From: an uncultured Myxococcales bacterium
GTDB lineage: Bacteria; Myxococcota_A; UBA9042
Assembly: GCA_903896545.1 (NCBI GenBank)
Contig: CAITYF010000040.1
Coordinates: forward strand, 62,001 to 126,000
DNA length: 64,000 nt
Direction of reading: 5' to 3'
Part shown: positions 1-7,369 of the stretch, piece by piece
Layout: every line of letters begins with the position of its first letter
How positions within the stretch are numbered: the first letter of the stretch is position 1
Notes under the pieces: generated by a model
Told to the model about the DNA's origin: nothing
Databases searched by the model: none
The model's input: the letters and a program-made list of their open reading frames with translations, nothing else
Translations under genes and position numbers: made by a program

Positions 1-315
1 TTGCAGCAGCAGCGCGGCCAGTTGCCGTTTCACCGTCGGCACTTCTGCCGCCAGTAGAACGTGCAGGGTCGCCATGCCAAAACCAAAATGGCTGCGATCC
101 CAGCTCGAGTCGCGCAGCGCGAGGATGACGTCATCGGTCGCCAGAAACTGCACCTGCGGGTCCGCCGCCAGCTGGATCAGCCGCGTACGCCAGTAGGTTT
201 GCCAGCGCGGCGTCGTGTCCGGCGCGGCGGGGTACAAGTGGAAGGGGTCAAAGCGGTCCTGCGCCAAGTGGTGGTCGGCGATCGCGAGCAACTGCGTCAG
301 GTCAGGCGAGGGCAT
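1..315 (-). CDS. GNAT-like acyltransferase N-terminal region (partial, runs off left edge)
   Basis: An open frame starts at ATG 315-313, whose A is also the last base of the upstream gene's TGA (TGATG overlap), and stays open to base 1, giving 105 visible residues. The segment WDRSHFGFGMATL (around residues 73-85) resembles the 'W-D-S-x-x-F-G-F' signature in the N-terminal part of WecD-like GNAT acetyltransferases. The acetyl-CoA-binding half would lie outside the window. The overlap suggests co-translation with the VWA lipoprotein gene. The coding call is fairly safe because of the coupled start and clean frame. The family call is an inference from one motif and may be wrong. Confidence 0.6.
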   Translation of the reverse strand, partial: MPSPDLTQLLAIADHHLAQDRFDPFHLYPAAPDTTPRWQTYWRTRLIQLAADPQVQFLATDDVILALRDSSWDRSHFGFGMATLHVLLAAEVPTVKRQLAALLLQ

Positions 316-2090
316 CACGGTCCTTGTTCGGCACCGCAGACTTTCTTGTTTTTCCAGTCAAACGCTTTGTCCAGCACGCCGAGGAACGCTGCCGGATCGC
401 CCGCGTCGACGCCGAGCAAGTGCCCGCCGCCGCTCATGGCCAAGCGCCACGAGTTGATGATGTCCGCGTCGTCGGTTGAGCCGATGTCGACGATGTAGAG
501 GCGCACGCCAAAGGCCTTTCCGTCCGGCGAGCGCAGAACGTTGTTGCTCGTGGCGGTCGCGACGGCGGAGATGCCGGCACGCGGGTCGCGCACGCAGTAG
601 GCCCCGCAGTAGAGTCCGGAGGTCGGGTCGACCTTGCACGGCTTTTGCGGGTCGGTGGAGGTGCAATGCGCCGAGACCAGCGGATCACAGGGCGCGGCGC
701 CGTCGCTGCAGAAAAAGGGCAAGCCGGTCGGATCCCCCTTGGCTTGGCACTGTTGATGGCTCGCGCACTTGCCGCCGCTGCCGCAATCCGTGTCGTTTGT
801 ACAGGGCTTGTCGTCGAGCGGATCCGTGGAGCCCATCCAGCCGCTGCCGGTCTTGCTGCACTGGAGCACGTTCTGGCACGTGGCGCCGCCAACACAGTCG
901 CTGTCCGTCACGCAGCCCAAGCCGGTGGACATGCGCTTGGCCTGTACCCAGGGGCCAAAGTACGTATTGCTCGTTGATTCGCCGCCGTCGGTGAAAAGCA
1001 CGACGACTGTGTCGCGGCACGACCGCGCCGGATCGACGCACAGTTGATTCTGACAGACGTAATTGACGCTGGCGCAGTCCGCGTCCACTTTGCACGCCTT
1101 GCCGTCGACGATGACCTTGTTGCGCAGGTACTCGCCCACGTAGAACAGCGTCTTGCCGATCGGCGTGCCGCCGTCCGCGCGCAATTCCGGGTCCATCGGC
1201 TGGCTCTCGCTGCCGTTCATCCACTTGCCGATCTCGGTCTTGGTCGCAAAGCCGCTCGTCGCCGGGTAGGGCACCGCGAGTACTTCACTGAACTTGTTTT
1301 TGAACCAGCCGGTGTTGGCGTCGACGCCCTGTTCGCCTGCGTCGCCGGTGATCGTGTCGTTCCCGCTGTACGCGCCGCTGTCGCAAGAGTTGTAGCTGAT
1401 GCCGACCGACTGCGGGAATTTGAGCAGCGCCAAGTGGGTCACCTGATCGTCCAGTTTGGCCAGCGCTTGCTTGAAGACGACCTTGGAAACTCCGATGCGC
1501 GTGCAGCCGTTGGGATATTTGCCTGGATCGTATTCGCAAACCGGGTAGGGCGAGTAGCCGTTCGCGCAGTTCTTGACGCCGTTTTTGCTGACGACGTCCG
1601 TCGACATCGAGCCCGACGTGTCAAACGCGATGATCAGGTTCGCGCCGACAGGCTTGCACGCGCCGCCAACGCAGGCGGTGCCGGGAAAACAAGGAGAAAC
1701 GGAGTAGCCGTCACCACCGCCCAAGCAGGTCGCAAGCTTTACGCCCACACAGGTCTGTGTGCCGGGCGTGCAGGAAACCACCTCGGCAGCGTCGTCCGAT
1801 GCATCTGCGGCATCGTTGTCCTGCGCGTCGGTTTGATCCGCACCGCCGTTCGTGTCGCTGGGGGCCGCGTCTGTCGTTGCGTCCGCCGCGTCCACAACTG
1901 GCGTCACGTCGGCTTCGGCATCAGCGATGGCGTCTGTTGCAGAGTCTGCGTCGGTCTGATTCGTTGCCGCGTCGTCTGCAGTGTCGGTCGCCCCCGTGTT
2001 GTCCGGTGCGGTCGTTTGGCTACAGGCAGCAGCCGCGCACGCCACAAGGACGAACGCATAGCGCGCGGTGGACGAAACAAGTTGGGGCAT
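315..2090 (-). CDS. VWA-domain surface lipoprotein
   Basis: This 591-aa protein has a signal peptide ending in the lipobox CAAAAC (Cys23), so it should be lipid-anchored. Residues 30-105 form a very acidic Asp/Thr/Ala-rich tether. A small Cys cluster follows, then a von Willebrand A domain from about residue 150 whose MIDAS motif DTSGS is at 157-161. The second half of the VWA fold contains Cys-rich CxxDxDC inserts between about 345 and 505, which probably form disulfide-bonded knots. VWA domains of this kind bind ligands through a divalent metal, so adhesion or complex assembly at the cell surface is likely. The ligand cannot be named. The gene overlaps the following GNAT-like gene by one base and lies 75 bp after another lipoprotein gene. 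Confidence 0.88.
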   Translation of the reverse strand: MPQLVSSTARYAFVLVACAAAACSQTTAPDNTGATDTADDAATNQTDADSATDAIADAEADVTPVVDAADATTDAAPSDTNGGADQTDAQDNDAADASDDAAEVVSCTPGTQTCVGVKLATCLGGGDGYSVSPCFPGTACVGGACKPVGANLIIAFDTSGSMSTDVVSKNGVKNCANGYSPYPVCEYDPGKYPNGCTRIGVSKVVFKQALAKLDDQVTHLALLKFPQSVGISYNSCDSGAYSGNDTITGDAGEQGVDANTGWFKNKFSEVLAVPYPATSGFATKTEIGKWMNGSESQPMDPELRADGGTPIGKTLFYVGEYLRNKVIVDGKACKVDADCASVNYVCQNQLCVDPARSCRDTVVVLFTDGGESTSNTYFGPWVQAKRMSTGLGCVTDSDCVGGATCQNVLQCSKTGSGWMGSTDPLDDKPCTNDTDCGSGGKCASHQQCQAKGDPTGLPFFCSDGAAPCDPLVSAHCTSTDPQKPCKVDPTSGLYCGAYCVRDPRAGISAVATATSNNVLRSPDGKAFGVRLYIVDIGSTDDADIINSWRLAMSGGGHLLGVDAGDPAAFLGVLDKAFDWKNKKVCGAEQGP

Positions 2091-2165
2091 AGGTGCAACT
2101 TCCGTAGCCGCGCAACGCGGTGCAGGACAGCCTAGCGGTTTTGCGCGGCGTACGGAAGCGGCGGA

Positions 2166-4202
2166 TTACTTCGCGGCCGGGGCGGCAGCGGGTGCAGCGC
2201 CCAGCGGACCGGGGGCCGGAGCGTCCGGGGCATCGGCGGGTGCGGCGCCAAGCGAATCGGGAGTCGGCGCGTCAGGGCTGCCGGCAGGTACGGCGTCCAG
2301 CGGATCGGGAGCCGGTGCGGCGAGAGCCAGCGTGGCCAAGGCTGTTTTGGCCGCGGCGACGAGCGCAACAGGCACGTCCAGCTCGCAGCCCCACGACTTG
2401 ACGCGGTTGGCGCAGGCACCGACAACGGCGCGATCGCTCGGCAACGTCGGGAGCTGCGGGAAACTGGCCTTGAATGCGCTAAACGCCACGCCCGGATTTG
2501 CGTACAACACGCCCCACGACTGTGCCACGCTCGGTGCGGCGGTCGCCGCCTTGTACGCCTGCGCATCGCCCAGACCACCGACCTTGCCGGCGGCAAAGCG
2601 CTTGCTCTGTTCCAGCGCGCCCGGACCGACGCCCAGCACCACCTTGGTCTTGCTGGCGCACAGACTCACAGTCGTCTTGTCGCCGACCATCAACTTCGCC
2701 GTCGCTGCCTCTTCGCCCGCGCTGATCTTGGCCCAGTCAAGCGCGATGTCCAACGTGTCGCACGTCGTGTCGCCATCGTGCGCCGTGCCGAGCGTCAACA
2801 CCACGCCTTTCTCCTTGAGCAGCGGGCCGTACGCCACCACCACGGGCTCCAGCTTCATGTCGGCAACGGCCTGCTTGACGATGGCCAATTGCTGGTCGGC
2901 CGGCACATCCGCGCCACCGGCGGCTTTGGCAGCCGCTTCCTGATCCACGATGAGCTTGCTCACGATGCCGGAAATCACCTTCTTGGTCAGCGTCAGCACC
3001 TGCGGACCGTCGGTTGCGCCCACGCCGATCAACAGGCCAAGCGGTGACGCGCCGTCCTGGTACAGCGCGAATGCGCTCGAACCGTCTTCCAGTTTGGCGA
3101 CCTTGGTCACGTCCGCGAGGAACGCCTTGTAGGCCGCGGCATCCAGATGCAGCACGTCCCTCAGCATCGCCAAATTTTCATCCAGGCCTTCGATCTGCGA
3201 CGCTGGGTCCAGATTCGCCGCGAGGCTCAGCCAGCTCGATGCCGGCAGCAGGTTGGCGATCGCGCCAGGCGTGTGCCCCTTGGTCCCGGCGAACTGCTTC
3301 TGCAACTTGCTGCCTTCCTTGGGCGTCAGGCGGAATTCCAGCTTCGTCAGCTCGGTATCGGCGCCGAGGATGAGCTCAAAGCGGCTCAGCTCGGTCGTGA
3401 ACGCACGCAGCTTCTTCGCGTAGGTCGCGAAAAGTTGTGCTTGACCCGGCGCCTGCGCTTGCAGACCGGGCGTGTTGCCTTGCTCGACCGCCGTCAGCAC
3501 CTGATCGATTTCCTTGCCGCGCGTCTTGATCAGATCCTCGAGCGAAATTCCGACGTAGACGTCGCCGGGCACCGTGATCTTGTCCAAACGCTCGACGAAC
3601 GCTTTGACCTTGGAGAAGCGATCCTTGGGCGTCAGCACCAGCGTCTTGTCCCCGACGAAGTCGAAGTAGATCTTGGTGCCATCCACGTCCAGCATGGCGA
3701 CGTGGCCTTCGGCTTCCGCGCCTTTCTTGGCGCCGGCGAGCGCGGCGATGGTTTTGGCCTTGTCCGTCACGTGCAGCACGATGAACGTGCCGAGCGCTGG
3801 GTTCGGCGGCGCAGCTTGCGCACCGGCAGCTGGGGCCACGGCTTCATCCTGATAGCCAATGTGAATCGGCTTCTTCTTGTCGAGCCAATCGGTGCCGGTG
3901 ACGCCGTACACGGCCAGAATCGTCGTCAGGTTGTCCGTCACGAGCGACTTGATCGAACCACCCGGCGCGGTCAGCTGCAGCTTGCTCGCCAGCGCGTCGG
4001 CCGCGTTGAGCGCCGCATCATAGCTCGCCAAGGACACCCAACCGACAACGCCATCACCGGCGACCAGTTCGACGTCCGGCAATCCCGCTGGCGCTTCTAC
4101 GGGCTTCTTCGGTTCTTCTTTCTTGCAACCAGCCGAGGCCAGCAGGGCGGAAGTCGTCATCGCGGCAACAGCGGCGAATTTCCAACGAGTCTTGAACATC
4201 AT
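2166..4202 (-). CDS. Lipoprotein of unknown function with Ala/Pro repeat tail
   Basis: The start is the ATG pair at 4202/4199, preceded by AAGAGGA. Upstream in-frame sequence lacks a signal peptide. The 678-aa product begins with a signal peptide and lipobox ASAGC followed by a charged KKEEPKK stretch. The body looks globular and alternates strands and helices with no family that I recognise; it faintly recalls large periplasmic proteins annotated as DUF3352-like. The last ~48 residues are an imperfect 16-residue repeat, PDPLDAVPAGSPDAPT and variants, encoded by 48-nt DNA repeats at about 2193-2318. This tail is low-complexity and could vary in copy number between strains. It is probably co-directional with the sigma-54 regulator block but separated from it by 144 bp. 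Confidence 0.8.
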   Translation of the reverse strand: MMFKTRWKFAAVAAMTTSALLASAGCKKEEPKKPVEAPAGLPDVELVAGDGVVGWVSLASYDAALNAADALASKLQLTAPGGSIKSLVTDNLTTILAVYGVTGTDWLDKKKPIHIGYQDEAVAPAAGAQAAPPNPALGTFIVLHVTDKAKTIAALAGAKKGAEAEGHVAMLDVDGTKIYFDFVGDKTLVLTPKDRFSKVKAFVERLDKITVPGDVYVGISLEDLIKTRGKEIDQVLTAVEQGNTPGLQAQAPGQAQLFATYAKKLRAFTTELSRFELILGADTELTKLEFRLTPKEGSKLQKQFAGTKGHTPGAIANLLPASSWLSLAANLDPASQIEGLDENLAMLRDVLHLDAAAYKAFLADVTKVAKLEDGSSAFALYQDGASPLGLLIGVGATDGPQVLTLTKKVISGIVSKLIVDQEAAAKAAGGADVPADQQLAIVKQAVADMKLEPVVVAYGPLLKEKGVVLTLGTAHDGDTTCDTLDIALDWAKISAGEEAATAKLMVGDKTTVSLCASKTKVVLGVGPGALEQSKRFAAGKVGGLGDAQAYKAATAAPSVAQSWGVLYANPGVAFSAFKASFPQLPTLPSDRAVVGACANRVKSWGCELDVPVALVAAAKTALATLALAAPAPDPLDAVPAGSPDAPTPDSLGAAPADAPDAPAPGPLGAAPAAAPAAK

Positions 4203-4346
4203 GATCCTCTTCTTGGAGCGATTCCAATGGGTATGGTCGTTGCGGCGGGCAGGACGTCCACACGAGCGCTTTGCCGAACGGACGCGAACTATAGGCGCAC
4301 AAGGCCGCAAGGTGCAAGCAGACTTCGGCGGCGCGGCGGGTGTTAC

Positions 4347-5903
4347 CTAGCCCAAAGTTGGGCCGGATTCCACCAGCTGACGAGGCGCCAGCGAACCTGT
4401 CCGCGCGTCAATCGCGGCGGAGCCCAAGAGGGCCGTCCGGCGCCTGTCTGGCGTCACCGCCAACGCCCGCAGTGCCGCGCAGAGCGGTGTTTCGCGGTGC
4501 GGGTGTGCGGCCAGCGCGTGGAATTCGTCGACAGCCGCCGTCATCAGCGCGATTGCGCGGGATGCCTCCAGCGCGTGCCCGCCGACGTCCGTGAGCGCGG
4601 CCTCCAGCAGCTGCGCGCACAGCGGTTGCTCCGGAAGCGCCAGCAGAAAGTACGCCCGCAACACGGAAATCGCCCGTTCGCCGTCGTGCTTGTGCAGCGC
4701 TGCGACGATCTTGGCGATCTCTGGACCGTGATCCCAAGTTTGGTGCAGCGCGGCTGGATCCGGCAGCGGTTGCCGATCGCGTTCGGGCGCGTCCAGCGGC
4801 GCGCTTGCGTGGACGAGACCCACGGCAAAAAGATAGAGCGGCAACCACTCCACGGCCGGGAGATCCGCGCGCAATCGCCGAACTGCCGAGGTCAGCAGCA
4901 ACAACTGAATCGCGTCGGCGCGATCTTCCACAACGGAATCATCGAGCTGCCAGCGCGGGTCAAACCGCAGGACGCGCTCGGCGGCGGCCAGCGAGAGCGA
5001 CTGCGCCAACGTGTCGTGCGGCACGCCGAATTCAAGCGCCTTGACCGAAGCGCGGTACGGCGCGTCACCCTTGCCGTCCAGGACGTGTGGACGGAACTTC
5101 GGCTCGGCAAAAGCTTTGCCTTTTTCAGGGTTTTCCGCGGCCGCCATTGCGGCGAAGCGCGGTTGGACTGCGGCGATTCGCGCGGCGTGGTGCTGCGTGT
5201 AGGCGAGCAATTCAGGGCGCTCCGCGAGCGCGCGGGCAAAGCGCGGCAGGATCGCGGCGACGGCTGATTCACCAGCAGCGGCGCGGAGGTCAGCCAAGCG
5301 CGTGGCGGCCAAGACCGACACGCCGCCGTCGCCGGGATGGGCGGCGGCCAGAGAGAGCAGCCACCGCTCGATTTCCGCCAATGGGCGATTCGCGGCAATG
5401 GCTGCGGCGGCGCTGGCTTCAGCGGCCTCGCCTCGGTGCGCGACGACGTGTCCCGCGAGTTCTTCCTGGGTGCCTTCGCCCGCAGCGACGATGGGCGCCA
5501 GCACGGGTCGGCCGCCCATTCGTTCTGCGACAAGCGTCGCGCCCACAAGCCACGGCAACGCGGCGCGCGCGGGGTCAAAATCACTCGCGGCGCGCAGCGC
5601 GTCGGCAAGCGCCAGCCATGTTGGGTCCAGCAAGCCGCCCGGACGGTTCGCCACCCAGGCGCCGAGCGCACCTGCCAGCACGTCCGTGCGCCGACTTCGG
5701 GCATGCCAATCGATCACTTCGGCAGCGATTCTGCTGGCGTCCGCAAAATGCATCGCGTCGTCGAGCGCCGCCCACGCCGCTTCATCGCTGCGCTGCGCCG
5801 CGGAGGGCACAAACGCTTGCGTGAGTGGCCGGCCCAGGTGGTCAAACCACGGACCTGTGCCGCTCGCAACGGGGAGTTGGACCTGTTTGGGCGTGTGGCG
5901 CAT
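4347..5903 (-). CDS. Helical protein of unknown function coupled to the NtrC-type regulator
   Basis: The 518-aa product has no signal peptide and no convincing membrane segment. It is Ala/Leu/Arg-rich throughout, with spacing typical of repeated helical hairpins. No catalytic motif is visible and I do not recognise a family. Its ATG (5903-5901) overlaps the TAA of the upstream sigma-54 activator gene (TAATG), so the two are almost certainly co-translated. That makes a role linked to the regulator plausible, for example as a partner or a target, but this is inference from position only. Confidence 0.75.
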   Translation of the reverse strand: MRHTPKQVQLPVASGTGPWFDHLGRPLTQAFVPSAAQRSDEAAWAALDDAMHFADASRIAAEVIDWHARSRRTDVLAGALGAWVANRPGGLLDPTWLALADALRAASDFDPARAALPWLVGATLVAERMGGRPVLAPIVAAGEGTQEELAGHVVAHRGEAAEASAAAAIAANRPLAEIERWLLSLAAAHPGDGGVSVLAATRLADLRAAAGESAVAAILPRFARALAERPELLAYTQHHAARIAAVQPRFAAMAAAENPEKGKAFAEPKFRPHVLDGKGDAPYRASVKALEFGVPHDTLAQSLSLAAAERVLRFDPRWQLDDSVVEDRADAIQLLLLTSAVRRLRADLPAVEWLPLYLFAVGLVHASAPLDAPERDRQPLPDPAALHQTWDHGPEIAKIVAALHKHDGERAISVLRAYFLLALPEQPLCAQLLEAALTDVGGHALEASRAIALMTAAVDEFHALAAHPHRETPLCAALRALAVTPDRRRTALLGSAAIDARTGSLAPRQLVESGPTLG

Positions 5904-7351
5904 TACGGCTCCGTCGCTTCGTCTGAGGGTTCATCGTCTGTACGGGTCTCGCCGAACTCATCCAGCCGTCGATACAGCGTCCGCACCGCCATGCCGAGCA
6001 GCCCTGCGGCACGCCGTTTGTCGCCGCCAGTCAGGCGGAGCGTCTCGGTGATCAGCAGGCGCTCGACCTCTTCCAATGGCGTGCCCACGGCAATGTGCAG
6101 CACCCGGCTCGGTCCTTCCACGTCGACTCGCGCGATGCGCTCTGGCAGTTCGGACAGCGTGATGAGCTCACTGCGCGCCAACACCACGGCTCGTTCCATC
6201 GCGTTTTCAAGTTCACGCACGTTGCCCGGCCATGTCCAAGCTTGCAGCGCCGCCATCGCGTCGGGCGTTATCGCTGTCACCGGCTTGCCATTTTGGCTGG
6301 CAAACCGCCGCAAGAAGTGCATCGCGAGACCAGGAATGTCCTCGCCGCGGGCGCGCAACGGCGGCAACTCAATCGCGATGACGTGTAAGCGGTAGAACAA
6401 GTCGGCGCGAAACCGGCCAGCTTGCACTTCCGCTTCCAGATCGCGGTTCGTCGCCGCGACAACGCGCACGTCGACCCGCTGGGACTGCGCCGATCCGACA
6501 CGCTGTACTTCTGATTCCTGCAACGCCCGCAGCAACTTGGCCTGCATGCCGAGCGGCAGTTCGCCGACTTCATCGAGTAGCAGCGTACCCGTGTCGGCCT
6601 GTTGAAACTTGCCGTCCGTCCGCGCCACTGCACCGGTAAACGCGCCGCGTTCGTGGCCAAAAAGTTCGGATTCAACGAGGGATTCCGGGATTGCCGCGCA
6701 GTTCACCGCGACGAACGGCCCGGACCGGCCGCTCAGACGATGCAGGGCGCGAGCAAAAACCTCTTTACCGGTGCCACTTTCGCCTTGTAGGAGCACGGTC
6801 GTGCGAGCCGGCGCGACCTGACCGAGCAGGTCAATTGCCCGTCGCACCGCCGCACTGTGACCGACGATGTCGCGCCTCTGGCCCGCAAGCGCCAATTCCT
6901 CGCGCAGCGCGGTGTTTTCCCAGTGCAGCCGTGATCGCTCCAGTGCGCGCCCGACGGACCGCACCAGTTCAGCGCGCCGCAGCGGCTTCGTGACGAAGTC
7001 GTAGGCGCCTGCCTTCATCGATTCGACCGCTGTCTCAACCGTTCCGTACGCGGTCATGACGACCACAGCCGTCGACGGCGTCGTGCGCTGAACGGCGCGC
7101 AGAAGCTCTAGACCGTCCACACCCGGCATCATGAGATCGGTCACGAGCACGGCCACGCGTTCGCGCCGCAGAGCGGCCAGCGCTTCACGGCCATCAGCGA
7201 CCGCAAGCGTGGGCCAGCCTTCGCGTTGCAGGATCTTCTGCACGCTTTGCAAGTTAGCCGCATCGTCATCGACGATCAGAACCACCGCGGCGTCCGTCTG
7301 GGGCGCCGCGGTGGTCTGGGGCAACTCAGCGTGCGGATCCGCACCGGCCAT
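5903..7351 (-). CDS. NtrC-family sigma-54-dependent response regulator
   Basis: A complete 482-aa three-domain regulator. The receiver domain (about 22-140) has the acidic pocket DDD at 28-30, phosphoacceptor Asp72 in DLMMPG, and Lys122 in TKPL. The AAA+ domain has Walker A GESGTGKE at 190-197 and the sigma-54-contacting loop GAFTGA at 236-241. The C-terminal Fis-type helix-turn-helix ends in RAAGLLGMAVRTLYRRL. Known family behaviour: phosphorylation triggers oligomerisation and ATP-driven opening of sigma-54 promoter complexes. No cognate histidine kinase lies in the window. It sits 18 bp after the ribonuclease E/G gene and overlaps the next gene by one base. Confidence 0.95.
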   Translation of the reverse strand: MAGADPHAELPQTTAAPQTDAAVVLIVDDDAANLQSVQKILQREGWPTLAVADGREALAALRRERVAVLVTDLMMPGVDGLELLRAVQRTTPSTAVVVMTAYGTVETAVESMKAGAYDFVTKPLRRAELVRSVGRALERSRLHWENTALREELALAGQRRDIVGHSAAVRRAIDLLGQVAPARTTVLLQGESGTGKEVFARALHRLSGRSGPFVAVNCAAIPESLVESELFGHERGAFTGAVARTDGKFQQADTGTLLLDEVGELPLGMQAKLLRALQESEVQRVGSAQSQRVDVRVVAATNRDLEAEVQAGRFRADLFYRLHVIAIELPPLRARGEDIPGLAMHFLRRFASQNGKPVTAITPDAMAALQAWTWPGNVRELENAMERAVVLARSELITLSELPERIARVDVEGPSRVLHIAVGTPLEEVERLLITETLRLTGGDKRRAAGLLGMAVRTLYRRLDEFGETRTDDEPSDEATEP

Positions 7352-7369
7352 GCTCGCCTCTCGAGCCGC

